This document shows, in pieces, positions 11,301-23,400 of a stretch of DNA of 64,000 nt. The stretch comes from Takakia lepidozioides (Eukaryota > Streptophyta > Takakiopsida > Takakiales > Takakiaceae), in contig CM060731.1 in assembly GCA_030704615.1 (NCBI GenBank), positions 53,430,221-53,494,220 on the forward strand, read 5' to 3'. Numbering within the stretch: the stretch's first letter is position 1; each line of letters starts with the position of its first letter. The position numbers and the translations under genes were made by a program. The notes under the pieces are model-generated. The model worked only from the letters and a program-made list of their open reading frames with translations, ran no database searches and was not told where the DNA came from.

Positions 11301-12814
11301 CATCCACCACAAACTTCTGTGAATGGTCTGTTCCATGGAGTAAGTCCATCCTCAAACTATGCAGATCCTTCATCAACTTGTTGTATGAGCGGAAATTGCC
11401 AAATTGCATCCATTTGTGTTGTAGGAAGGAAGCTGCCATGCGCTTAAAGTCCTCCTCAGTCAATCCGAACAAGTGCTTTCTTCGCACCCCAAAGGTTGGA
11501 TGTACCATAGGCATATGTCTGAGGTCTTCAGGCCGTGGGTCATCCATGAGAATCAGCTGCACAAGTAGAGGCGGCGCATTTTGGTCGCTTGTGGCTTCAA
11601 TGGCAACAACAGAGGCGGCTTCTGGAACATGGTTGGCTTCCTCAATAGAAAACTCCATGGAATAATGAAAGGGTACAAACCGGCGGTCCGCAACAATCCG
11701 GTGGAGCTCATTATGCCAATCCAAATGGGGATTAATTTCTCCCACCCTAAGCCGGGGAAGTGTGAGGTCTTCAGCTCCGGGTTGAATTACCGGTGATGGC
11801 GATCGCCAAACTGCAAAAAGCACTGTGCTATGTGAGAGAAAGGCAATCTGCTGGTCCACAGTCTGTTGGATGACAGGACTTCCCATTGGCATGGGCTGCA
11901 TGATGGGCTCTTGGAGAGGAGTCTACAGGATGACAGGCTGCTGAACGGGAGTCTGCTGGATAACGGCCTGCTGAATGGGAGTCTGCTGGATGGCAGACTC
12001 GGCTGTCCCAGACGCATTCCCCCCCGACGCGTCTTGAATATGTAATGCCGCTATAGCAGCAGATGACCCAGGATACTTCAATAATATGTACTCTCGCACG
12101 CGGTCCACTTTCGCACGCACTGCAGTCGCTTGTAAAGGAGCATCATTGCTAGGTATCCGCCAAGCCTGAATGGCCCTACGAATAGAAACACGTTCACGGC
12201 AGAGAACTTGGACGTCAGGAACATGGACGTGGACTCTATATTCACCTCATGCAGCGGACTGGACTCACAGACCAGCAGACTGTAACATGCGTACGTAGGG
12301 TGGAGGCAACTAGTAGACTATACCAGTGGACTGGACCAGCGGACTGACAAACGGACTCAGTAAGTAATGCAACGATATAAAACAGACTAACTGACAAGCG
12401 GAGTGAGCCAGCGGACTGAGGAGACAACGCAGCGGACTGACCAGACTGAATAAGACGTGACCCCGATGATGGACTCAAACAGCACAGAGAACAGACTGGG
12501 CGGTCAGACTGACCATTACCTCCTCTACTTCATCATCGTCATCTCATTGCAACGGTCTCCTTGCAACCCATGTCAACACAATGCCGATTTAGTTGGATTT
12601 TGTCCTTGATAACCTCTTCACAGAAGGGACAGAAGAGCTTGTCCTTTTGCCAATTCGAGTTTTTGGGCTTCCGGGCGCGGAGGTCTACAAATGCTTCCAC
12701 TATTTTATGATCAAACTTGTCTGGTGAGTACCAGTACCTTCGCTCCTTCTTCAGTCTGGTTTGGTGCACAAAATCCACCCAGTCCGCTCCACCCTTTTCA
12801 CAAGCATCCTCCAT
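8325..12814 (-). pseudogene. Transposon-type Ulp1 (C48) cysteine protease gene, damaged
   Basis: Ulp1/SENP-like protease of the kind found captured in plant DNA transposons; host relatives cleave SUMO. The 3' exons are clear. An exon ending at 8932 (CDFILVPIGDE) splices in phase to the exon 8697-8325 (HWSVCIIDLRKGCYTHLNS... QQPFSWECGFYIMSII): catalytic His in HWSV and Cys in WECG are present, but the usual Asp position reads Asn in HLNS. Further upstream are segments at about 9338-9063, 9928-9528 (Lys/Ala/Pro-rich), 10.1-10.9 kb (Gln/Thr-rich, QTD/QTE/QQT repeats), 11209-10965, ~12240-11242 (large exon), and 12814-12520, which holds a CPFC...H...C zinc-finger-like motif near the N-terminus. 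Damage: in-frame TGA at 9063-9065, TAG at 11923-11925 inside an IQQTP repeat, stops in the Gln/Thr region and a frameshift near 12540. Exon borders in the middle are unresolved. Confidence 0.62.
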
Positions 12815-14590
12815 CGCTGCAGAATGAAACGAAGGTGCAAGGACAATGAGCGACAGATAGAAGTCCTATGAAAAGACTCACCCTAAGCAAGAAGAGGACA
12901 CATAATGGAATGGAAACACCGCAGCAAGTGAGAACCTCACCGAGCCGATGAACTTCGAGTTGTTACGAAGGCGAGCGTGTTTGCAACGCTTCGCGGCTCA
13001 CCGCGACTCTCCACACCTGGGGAAGAACGGTCGTCTTTCATTACGGTGATGGAAACGCAAAGAGGAAAACAAAACAGTGCAAAACAGTGCGAAGAAACAG
13101 GCGCGAAGAGAATGGAGTCGATCGCACAGGGAACATGAGAAGAAAGTAGAAGTAGAAGGGGGAAAGCGGGCATGGCACTGCCAACGTGGCGCGATTTCAC
13201 ACGCGCCAACTATCCGCCGTCATCGCATTGAATACATCCACCGAACGAATGCATCGTACTAAATTCATCCACGGTCCTTGCAAGTGCAGCAGACTCATTT
13301 CCCATCGGGCCGAGAGTCCACCGGACCGCCAGTCCAACGGACTATTCGCTTTGCTGAGGCGAAGCGGCTTCATATTGGAGGCACTTCCCTGCCAGCAGAA
13401 TGAAGACAAAAGAGAGTAAGGGGAGAACAGGAAAGTCGAACAGACTCGCGGCACAACAGACTGATGCATGCATAGTCCAACAGACTGATATCCATAGAGG
13501 AGAACTGTCCAGCAGACGGACGTTTCGCCAGACTGGGGGAGAACAAGCCAAAAGACTGACCGGAGGGAAAATAAGAAGTCAAACAGACTTAGTGCAACAA
13601 ACTTCCGACACAACAGACTGACAAATTCACAAGTGTGACAGACTGATATCCCAACAGACGGACTTCCAGCAGACCGCCTCCAAACTAACTGTTATGCACG
13701 CGATAAGGGGAATATCCGGAGCACTGACGGGCCAATGGACCCACTGTGAATAGACTCGCGACACAACGGACCTCAAACATCTACGCGCATTTGCAGATGC
13801 AATTGTCTCAGCCTGGTCCGTCTCCTCACAAATGCGACAATGTACCGATTCTGCACCTACTCCCGTCGTGGCTCAGACATCTGCATTCAGCATGTGTGTG
13901 TGGATGTTTGAGGACCTTACGACTGGATGGTGTTCCGTGACGACTCGAATTGCTTTTTTGTGCTGCCATCCCTTATATAATACCATGTGGATCCATCACA
14001 AAGCTGGGTTTCTTCAGATTCTCCACCCTTTTCCACAACTTATGCACGACGGATGCAAGCCGCTATACTTGGTCACATAAACAGTCCCATCGTCCGATAC
14101 GAAATCTGCAATACACGCCCCCATGTGCATACGCTTCCACCATTTTCGCGCCCATGTTACCCATGGGTTCATTTAACAAACTGTGAAGGCTCTCATGAGG
14201 GATGCAGTACGAAGGGGCTAAACGTATCATGACGGATCACAAGCAGAGGACGTTATCGACGACAGATGTCCGCATTTTCCATATTTATGACATAGAACCA
14301 AACCATAAAATGAAGGTTCCCGAAAGCACAACAAGAAGGCAAAAATAGTGGAAGCATATGCACGATGGTGGCTGTAGTGCCGAGACAGTCCTCTCATGTT
14401 CAAGTACACGCTTCATCATCATCAAGAACATCGTGCGCAAAAGAAGAACAGTCGCGTGCATGGAAACGCCTACCGCAACATCGGACAACAAACAGCCGTC
14501 AAAAGAGAGCGGCCGGGATTTGGTGGGAAGATCATTGCCATTTTTGCAGCCCTAAAAATGGAGGGCTTGGATGGGTTATGGGAATGGACA
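12815..14590. other. 5' flank of the Ulp1-type gene; no separate gene supported
   Basis: Several short ORFs cross this stretch in all frames but none shows a recognisable domain or a consistent splice pattern. It contains the 13280-13750 CAGACTG cluster and a short AAACAGTGC direct repeat at 13072-13090. A TGTAGTG at about 14370 could be read as a CACTA-type end, but no partner was identified. Confidence 0.4.
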
Positions 14591-14594
14591 GTGG

Positions 14595-14765
14595 CGATCC
14601 TGCGCCGTCAGCGGACTGGATGGCAGGGGACTGGCCAATGGACTGGCAGGCAGACTGGCGGACTGGCAGACTGCTGGGCACCGGACTGGCCAGCACCGGA
14701 CTGGCGGGCAGACTGGCGGACTGGCAGACTGGAGGGCAGCAGACTCATGGGCGGGGGACTGGCCG
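14595..14765. repeat. GC-rich minisatellite of GGCAGACTGGCGGACT type
   Basis: Imperfect tandem units of 8-16 bp built from GACTGG, GGCAGACT and GGCGGACT run for about 170 bp, followed by a very GC-rich stretch to about 14890. ORFs through it in several frames are by-products of the repeat. Confidence 0.7.
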
Positions 14766-14929
14766 CGCGGCGAACGGGGGCGCGGGCGCGGTTGCTGCAG
14801 CCGCGCCCGCGGCTGGGCGACCACGCGCAACGACGGGCGAGGCGGGCGGGGTGCTGGGGAGCCGGGCGTCCGTGCGCGGGGCCCACCGGCCACATCGCAC
14901 GTGCCCATTGAAGACCCTATTATCTTAAA

Positions 14930-15857
14930 ATGAGAGGCTGTTATTTTTTTCTTACTCCCAAGGCATAACAATAAAGGAGGGTCGACTGTATACATATGTA
15001 TGTCAACTTCCAACAATTAAGGGGATGCAATGTACATCGCTAGAATTAATTGGTCCTATAAGGGCACTCGTTGTGTCAGGGTAGTGATCGGTGTACAATA
15101 GGGTTCACTGAGATTTATGGTCCGAGGCGAGGAAAACTTGACGTGTGTTAAATATTCACAGATGTAACGAGACAAGGCTAGTGCAGCTTCTTTACTTGCT
15201 TGCTTTTACGGTACCTTGGGAAATGCGACTGCATCTGCACCACACATTCTGAATCTCGTATTACTTGGAACGATGCCCTCCCTGGCAGGAGCTCTCTTAG
15301 TACTAGATGCTCACCGGGGAAGGAGAAGAACTAGAGGTCAACTGGAGACATAGACGTAGCTCTAGAAAAGGAAAGTTTAAAGCGCACTTATCTTTGAGCC
15401 CTCTAAAGGAAGAGTGAATATGATGCAAATTATGAGCTTTTCTACTCCTTTTCTATAGCTGGAGGTTCAGGTTCCTTTCCGTTTGCAGAAAGTTCTGGGG
15501 ACATTATTAGGGGGTGAGACAGATGGGTAGGACCAGGACCTAGTAGATACAAGATCCAAGTCAGAAATTCAGAAAGCTGTCTCAGCGGCTATGTTGTGGG
15601 AAGCTTCCCGGAGAGGACATTGCTTTGTATCAGGCAAAAAAGAAGCAGTTTAGGGTCTCTGATGTCAAGCAGGAGCAGGCAGGGACAGTGACAGTCATCT
15701 CATGGAAGATTGAGAAGCCCCTCTCACCACCGCAAGGTTTCAAGTGGTCAGCTTCTCTGCCCCCGTGGGATAGAAGTACCAAATTTAAAATGAGCCCATT
15801 ATGGTCGTCAAATCTTTGGTGCCTTGGCAGCCCCATGGACCATGCGTGCTCCTTTAC
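14930..15857. other. Region upstream of LINE ORF2; possible 5' UTR or ORF1 remnant
   Basis: No ORF with a recognisable RNA-binding ORF1 domain was found. Short open stretches near 15,500-15,830 run in the same direction as the LINE and may be the end of a decayed ORF1. The LINE 5' boundary cannot be placed. Confidence 0.35.
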
Positions 15858-18800
15858 ATGATCCTAAATCTTCATAGCTGGAATGTGAGGGGGGTGGGGT
15901 CGGACCATTATGCTCCGAAGAGAGCCAGAATCCGTACCTGGGAGGCCTCCCAATTCATTAATAAGTCTGATGTTATTCTTGTTCAAGAACACAAATTGGA
16001 TGCTTCCAAAATTGCTTCCTTGGGTAGCCTTCTCTGGCCTGTGGGAGCCTCCTTCTGGAATCCAACAGTGGTTGATTCTAGAGGTGGTACAACAATTTGG
16101 GTCTCACCTTTGTTGTCTCATTTCATTCTCTCTTCTGAAATTCAGGGCAGAATGCAATGTTTGTTCTTTTCTCTTCCTGGATCTCTCAGGCCTGGTCAAC
16201 ATTTATCCTTCTAATCAGTTGGGGGAAATAATTGATTTGTGGGATCTCCTTTGTTATAAAATCCATTCCAGGTGTAAGATTGAGCATTGGATTGTTGGGG
16301 GGGACTTTAATATGGTTGAATCGAGTATGGATAGATTGGGTAGTCAGAATTCTGGTATGCTGGAAAGTGAGAGAGACGCCTGGGAATCTGTTTGTCTGGC
16401 GGCGGGTCTTTCGGATGCTTCCTCTCCTGCAATGGGGGAGCTTCTCTATACCTGGTCTACCAACAGAGATCCACCGGCCCTCTCCATGGCTCGTTTAGAC
16501 CGCTTTTATTGCACTTCCGGTCTGATGGCAGAGTCCCCCTAGATCCTATCATGCCTGGCTTTGACCACTCCGAGGTTAGGCTGGTCATTTCAACCCCTGG
16601 GTCTCATGTCAAGGGTAAGGGGTATTTTAAACTTAACCCATCTTTGCTTTCTGACCCGGCGGTCATCCAAGCCCAAAGATGACTGGAAAAAGGAAGAGAC
16701 CCGGGTTTGTTCCAGCATGACTTTGAGCTTTATGCGAAAACTTAAGTCTGCTAGGAAACTTTGTCAAGAGCTGTCACGTAAGCTGGGGGAAGGCTCCTAT
16801 AGAAGGGAGAAGGCCTTGCGCAAGTGCTTAACAGTCTGTCAGTATCATATGGAGTCTGGAAGAGATGGGCCTCAAACCCTGCTTTCGTACAAAACTGCCA
16901 AAAACAACCTCTCTCTTTTGCTACACTCTAAGGATGCCAACTTTAGGTTGAAGGCGGGTGTTAACTGGTCATTAGGGGGAGAGAAAATGACATGGTACTT
17001 CTTCATTAAAGCTAGGCAAAGAAGAATTGCCAATTTGGTGCCTTCGCTCACAGATGAGGCTGGCTTCTCATCTTCATCTCCTCGCATTATGTCCAAGATG
17101 GCTGCCTGTTTCTTCAAAAAGTTGTTTAAGAAAAGACATTCCACTTTCGAAAGGGAAGAGGCCAAGCTTGAGTTGCTCCGCAATGTCCCCTGTCTTCTGT
17201 CCCCTCAAGATAAAATCAGTCTCGCAGCCCCCTTCACTGAGGAAGAATTGGGAAAGGCGGCGGAAGCTTTGGCCTCCCTCAAAGGTCCAGGTTGGACGGT
17301 ATGCCCGTGGAATTTCTTAAAGCAATGTGGCACGTCGGGGGGGGGGGGAGATTTCCTGGAAATGGCTAATGACATCCTCGACAAAGGGATTATGCCCTCG
17401 CAATTGTCTGACGGGCTGATTACTCTCATCTTCAAAAAGGGTGATAGGCATAAATTGTCCAACTATCGCCCTATCACCCTGCTGAACTCTTCCTACAAAA
17501 TAATTGCTAAGGCCCTTGCTTTGCGTCTCCAGCCGATGCTTCCCAGGATTATTAGGAAGGACCAGTCTGGTTTTATTAAAGACAGAACGATTCTTGATAA
17601 TATCATCATGGCCCATGAAGCCTTGCATCTTGCTAATACAAATTGCCGACCGCTTGCATTCCTTATGCTTGATTTCGAAAAAGCCTTTGATTCGATTGAC
17701 TGGGATTTCCTGATTAGAACTATGGAAAAATGTGGATTTGGTGGGCCCTTCCTAGAGTGGGTTAAAATCCTCCTCTTTTCTGCCTCCAGCAAAGTTATGT
17801 TGAATGGGGTTGTCTCCGATTCGTTCCCACTCTCCAGATCTGTTCGCCAGGGATGTCCATTGGCCCTTTTTTTGTTTCTGTTGTGGATACTTTGGGGCAC
17901 CATTGGGATCAGAAGGATGATATTGTGGGGCTCCACCTGCCCCCAGCTCAAGCAGACCTGCCAACGATGGTGAAGCTTTCTATGTATGCCGACGACATAG
18001 CTCTTCTTTTGGATAATTCCCGGCTTGATAACATAGAGAGAGCCCTCTTGGCTCTAAATCAGTTCTGTCTGGCCTCTGGTCTCATGGTGAATTGGGATAA
18101 GTCCATAGAAATGCTCTCTTTGCTGTAGGAAAATTCTTCTTCTCGGCATTGCCAAGCATGGGGTGAGGAGTTAGGGCTGCGTTGGCTGCTTGAGGGCTCC
18201 TCCCACACGCTGCTGGGGTATCAGATGGGTCACAATCTCACACATGAGCAACGGTTCGAGGGCACTTTCAAGAAAGTAAAGCAGAGGCTCATCTATTGGA
18301 GCTCGGCTATGTTGTCACTGGCAGGCAGAGCACTGGTGCTCAATCAGGTCTTGTTTGCTGCATTCTGGTTTCCTGCTGCTGTTTGGTCCCCTGGTCCGGA
18401 GCTCACCAAACGTTTAAAGGCTTTGATGCACAACTTTCTTTGGAGTGCCACCCCAGCCAGCCCACAACGGAGAGCTTTGGTTTCTTGGAAGCAACTCTGC
18501 CAGCCTAAAAGTAAAGGTGGTCTTGGTTCATAGATCCAGCCTCGCAGATTTCAGCCTTGCTCGCAAAGTGGATTCCAAGGGCTCTTGCTCATCTCCATAG
18601 CCCGTGGAGTAGATTGGTGTGCCCGCACATAGTAAACGTTGTTCCCCGAAACTCGCAGGGGTGGCAGCCCTCTTTGAGGTGGATTGTTCATGGAAAGGGT
18701 AATGCTAATCCAACTGGGTCTAGACCCTGGACTTCCATCTGGAACGCATGGAACAAGCTGAGACCCAACCTCTCGCAAAGAATGCCTGGGATCTTCGAGG

Positions 18801-20232
18801 AGGCTATTCGCCAGCCTATCTTTGGAAATTATAACTTGACTCGGCTCAGCTGCTGCCCCTCATTCCAAAATGGGCGAGCTGGGAGAAAGAAGGCTTCGTG
18901 CATCTAGCCAATATATGGGAGCAGAGAAGTTTCATTCCAAACCCTCAAGTTATTTCTGCTATGGGCAGTCGCCGATCCAGAACCTCTTGGCCTGTTATTA
19001 CTTCGCAGATCCCAGACTATCTTCGTTCCTTGTTGCTAAATTATAACTGGGACGGCTCCTTGCCTGCCTGGTTTGGTACAGCTGGGGGGAACTCAAATAG
19101 AGTGTTGCTTGGCCTTTCCTATTCTGCGGATGCATGTACTGTGGATGGCCTGGGTTTTGAAATGCTTTAGTCTGGGAGTCTGGTTTTATTGGGGGAGAGG
19201 ACCTCTCCCAAAGCTGACCTCTTCAGGGTCAGGGTCATTGACTGCTCGTCAGGAATGGCAAACCCCTTGCCCCCCATGGGACAAGTAGTTCATTGGGCCA
19301 GGCATTCTCATTTTAATTGCTTTCTTTCTCTACCCTTGGATGGATTGTAGTTTGACCCCGGTGAGAGGTGTTGGATGGATAGGGCTCATTCCCCTTTCTT
19401 TGCCTATACTGTTAAGCTTGGATACTCTCTTCTCTTTCCAGCTCAGTCCTTCTCCACTAAGTGGATGAGCAAGTGGAGCTTATCGCTGGGAGGGCAGGTA
19501 AAATGGACTCGAATTTGGAAGGAAATCTGGCGCAAAGATAGAGTTTCCAAGCTCTCTGCCTTTCTATGGAAAATTGCGCATCGTATCCTCCCAGTCAAGG
19601 TGTTTATGGGAACTGATAATGTAGATTGTGACATGTGCTCAGGAAATCAGGAAACCCTGGAACACTGCCTAGTGGCTTGTCCTTTGGCAAAGAGAGCCTG
19701 GTCCCTGGTCATCCGTTCCTATTCGAACTGGGAATCTCTTCCTTCTCCTATCCCTCCCCCCCTCTTTCTTCTTAATTATGGGCAGGGTGGGAGTATGCTT
19801 AAATGCCCGGTGTGGGATTGTTTGCGTGCTCATTCTTTGTGGGCAATCTGGAAGGCCAGATGTGCCTGGATTTTTCAAGGAAAATCCCCCAGTCTTAGGT
19901 CCATTCTATTAAATGTTTATATAGATCTGAGAACTGAGGGGAGGAAAGCCTGGCTGGCTTTGTGCGCAGCTCTTCCCCGAGGGGCGAAGCTTCTCAAGAG
20001 GTTTGATATCTCCTGGTGCAAGAATGACCTCCTCGGCACCAGACTGTCCGACATAACAATGCGCTGGAAACACACCTTCCCCCCCAATTTCCTATCCACT
20101 TTCAGCTTCTGCCCTAGCTTTTGTTTGCAGGCTCGCAGCCCATCTGCGCATATCTGCTTTCTCTGGGCTCTGCGATGCATTTGGCTCTTTCTTGAATTCA
20201 CTCTTCTTGTGGTCTCTTGGAATTATGGTTAG
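15858..20232 (+). pseudogene. LINE ORF2 (endonuclease/reverse transcriptase), frame-shifted
   Basis: APE-type endonuclease motifs: 'LHSWNVRGVGS' at the start, 'VQEHK', 'VGGDFNMVE', 'LDRFYCT' and 'FDHSEVRL'. Reverse transcriptase motifs: 'NYRPITLLNSSYKI', 'DQSGFIKDRTI', 'LDFEKAFDSIDWDFL', 'RQGCPLA' and the catalytic 'YADD' at about 17985. Then a 'YWSSAMLSLAGRALVLNQVLF' block, and a zf-RVT-like segment with 'FLWKIAHRILPVK' and 'CDMCSGNQETLEHCLVACPLA'. The frame changes at least near 16150, 16540, 16680, 17290-17345 (beside a run of G), 17860 and 18128, and stops separate the 18.5-19.4 kb pieces. The element cannot make an intact ORF2 protein. Confidence 0.85.
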
Positions 20233-20383
20233 GGGGTGGTATCCCCCCAGTAAGCCTTCACGGCCCCAGGGTGGTTATTTTTTCCACTTCATTGTACCTT
20301 CATCCATCCTTTAATAAACCTTTGTCCCTGTTCTTCAAAAACAAAAAGAAAAAAAAAAGAAAAAAGAAAGAAAAAGAAATTCA
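15858..20383 (+). mobile_element. Non-LTR retrotransposon (plant L1-type LINE), ORF2 to poly-A tail
   Basis: The order endonuclease, reverse transcriptase, zf-RVT-type Cys/His segment and A-rich tail is typical of plant L1-clade LINEs, which copy themselves by target-primed reverse transcription. The tail at about 20336-20383 is A-rich with interspersed G and ends the element. I could not find a target-site duplication because the 5' end is not defined. The tail ends about 35 bp from the stop codon of the minus-strand fatty alcohol oxidase pseudogene, so the two lie tail to tail. Confidence 0.85.
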
Positions 20384-20418
20384 ATTTGCCAACTGGTGGT
20401 GATAGAACTAGTAAAACT

Positions 20419-23400
20419 TCATGTTAGTCTTTCAACCCTGGTCTCTTCTTTTAAGTGTGTTACCACAGACTGTGCTGTGCAGTGGGCAATGGACTGGATA
20501 GTTATCATGGGGTTGACTCCCAAGGCTGTGGGGAACACACTAGCATCTCCCAAGAACAAGCCTCGTGCTTCCCAAGTCTCTCCTCTGGAATCAACAACTG
20601 ACGTTTTGGGACTCAACCCCATCTGGCAAGTACCCATTTGGTGAGCCGATGCTATTGTCACTTTGAGCTTCTTGGCCCCCCTGGAGCGTACCCTTGCCAA
20701 GTAGGCCTCAATCTCACTTGTAGATGCGCCTGGAATCACAGATCAAGGATTGAAACTTTGAGTAGTTCAAAAATGAGACCGATGTCCACAATTGCACATA
20801 TGATTCTAGATGTGAAATAGTAACTTGTAGTAGGCTGTGTGCCTTGGCATTCACATGCAGCACACCATCTCAGCCTGCTGCTTCTTCTATTCTGTGTACC
20901 GCTTAATAAACCTTGTGGTGATCCATGAAAGCCGCCAGAACGCACCGTAATAAGTTCCACTGGCACATTCATCTTCTAAGATCAGAATCTTAGACCCCAT
21001 ATCTTACCTCCTAGTTAAAACTGGATCATGCAGTTTGAAAACTTTCTTGAATCTCTAAGTTTAGTTGAAGAGGATACTGAAGTATATTGGGTACAAGCAA
21101 AGAGGACCTCTCAACATCGATTGTGATAATCAGAGTTGCATTGTGCTAACAAAATTTGCCAAGTATCATGGTAAATCGAAGCAGATTGCAACGCAGTTCA
21201 ATTTCATTTGGAAAAGGTGGAGGAGGGCGAAATATAGTTGAAATATTGTCCAACACAATTATAGGCTGCTGCTGATATATTTACAAAACCGGACTGTTTT
21301 GAGTTTCAAAGAGAGCGATTAAATGTTCTACCATTGACTTGGCAAGAAAATCTGGGTTTCTCAATGTTTTTCCAACGGTGCAGGGATCACAGAACGAGTG
21401 CAATGTTTGTAATATCTGTAAAGTAGCTCAGATCAAGGTCAGTGCTTTACCTTCAACACACAGGCGCTCTCCATCATGTTGGTGGGTGCCAACCTCTACA
21501 GCCCCTGCAGCGATCAGCGCGCGGAGGCCTGTTGCTGCTGTCCTACCATCATGGTCTCCTCCTCGGATGCAGATAACGTGTATTCGATTGAAGGCTCACC
21601 ATTAGCGTCCACCCCGACACTCCCACTGCCCGGGTTATCTTTGGTGACAACACACAAGGTGACTGTGCGGGGATATCGTACCATCCGATCCTTAAATTCA
21701 GCACCTGCATACCCGTCATTGGGTTACTTTAATATTCATGACAGCCAAGGCCTCAAAGAAGGAGCTGGCTGGATATGAAGTCACTTACTCATTCAAGTAA
21801 AAGGATATCTTTCACACTTCCCTATAACAACAGAAAATGCTATATGCTTTTTCAACTTGTGTGCATCTCATCTAAATCAGTTCTCTGCTTGGTGAAGCAA
21901 CAGTCTTACCAGAGCACCATGGCATGAATACTACAAAAACTCCAGGGTGAAATGACATTGTCTCCAAGAGACCTTCCACCACATGTGGGCCTTTTGCCAT
22001 CACGGGAGAACAAGCTGTCATGATACCCCCCTCATAGCACGTACCAGCGCACCCAGAGCCTTCTGGAAAGTAACCCCAGACGCAGAATACAGGGTGAATG
22101 TGTAAATTTTTCCCAATGTTTGGATTCCTTAATCCACTGTTCAATAAAAGAGGAGGAGTCATCAGCGACCCACAAGCAACCACTGTAGCACGAGCCTCTA
22201 TGATTATCCTGTTGGGGCCTTCTCCAATCCTTGCCACCACCCCGCGAGCCTGCTTACGCTCGTTACCCTGACATCTTGGACTGAGAAGAACGGCTTCAGC
22301 TTTACATTGTGATAGAATAATTGCATTATTTGTGTTAACAGCATCCGCCAGCCATGTCTCACAGACTGACTGTTTCTCTCCAGTCGGGCACCCATAGTGG
22401 TGCACCATCCACAGTACATAATGATCAGGGCCCGCATTGCGTGCCAAGTGCCAACTTCCAGTCCCAGTTCTTACATCCTTCTCTCAGTGCCCAGTTTGGA
22501 AGATTTTCTTTGTTTGACTGCTGTCTGCACAGAAACGACGCTGCCACACTAGTTTTTGCATTGCCTGTTTGTTATTTCTCACTAGAAAAGAGGTCAAGAC
22601 CAAAGCCTTCTACCCATTCATTGAGGACATTTTCTGGAGTCTTGAAGCACACTGACCAATTCACCGTGGACCCACCCCCAACAGTTGAAGCAGTAGCAAA
22701 ATTGACGCTCCCGTCTTCCGTTGCAAGAGCTCCAAATTTCTCATACATGGCCATCTGAGATGGCCCCCTTCTAGAGTTTGTGATATCTTCAGGTGCGAAG
22801 TTCTGTCCCTTTTCAAGGACCACTACTTTGTAGCCTGCCTTAGCCAGAACAGCCGCCACCACCCCACCCCCTGATCCTGAACCTACCACTACTAAATCAC
22901 AACATATTCCTACGTCTCTTCCCTTGACTGGCACCCATCTCTTTTTCCTGTCGGTTATGGTCCTTAGATGCATAGGGTCGCTCATCATAGAACAACCAGC
23001 ACTTTCGAGAATGGTCCTAAGGTTATCCCCTGCAGATTTGGCATCGATAACTTTGTCTCCGAGATTTCTAGGGGATCGGATATTGCCAAGGGGTGCCCTC
23101 TTGTCATCAACATAGCCTTCCCTAAGGCATGTCCACGTTGATCAGGGCCACAATAACCAATCGCATTCCAGGCGCCGTTGTATCCATTTGCGTCGACATG
23201 GAGTGCCAATTTGTGCAGGAATCAAAATTTGGTTTGCAAATGGCCGCATTTTGGCGCATTCAAATGGCCGCAGACAGTAGCATACATGTATCAATTGAAT
23301 ACAGCAAACTGCGCCCCAATCTTAAGTGCAAAATAGTTCCAGGGCCCCAACTAAAAACGGTGAAAATGCAGAGCGTTAGAAAAGGACCTTGAAATTGTGG

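Larger units (their letters stand above)
8740..14765. repeat. Dispersed CAGACTG / CAGTCTG motif field
   Basis: Words of the type CAGACTGAC, CAGCAGACTC, CAGCGGACTGG or their reverse complements occur dozens of times in clusters: 8745-8815, 9340-9515, 10130-10480, 11845-12005, 12245-12510, 13280-13750 and 14600-14765. In some clusters the motif is read through in the minus-strand gene as Gln-Thr repeats (IQQTP, QTD); in others it lies in apparent introns or 5' flank. The density falls off sharply outside this interval. Confidence 0.7.

Noticed and set aside
8250-14376. CACTACAG at 8250 and TGTAGTG at ~14370 as the two ends of a CACTA element
   Set aside because: The match is only about 8 bp, the flanking triplets differ, and the left site is not at a clear boundary.
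14360-15016. Overlapping ORFs of 95-187 codons in several frames
   Set aside because: They arise from the GC-rich GGCAGACTGG minisatellite, which lacks stops in many frames; no domain and no codon preference seen.
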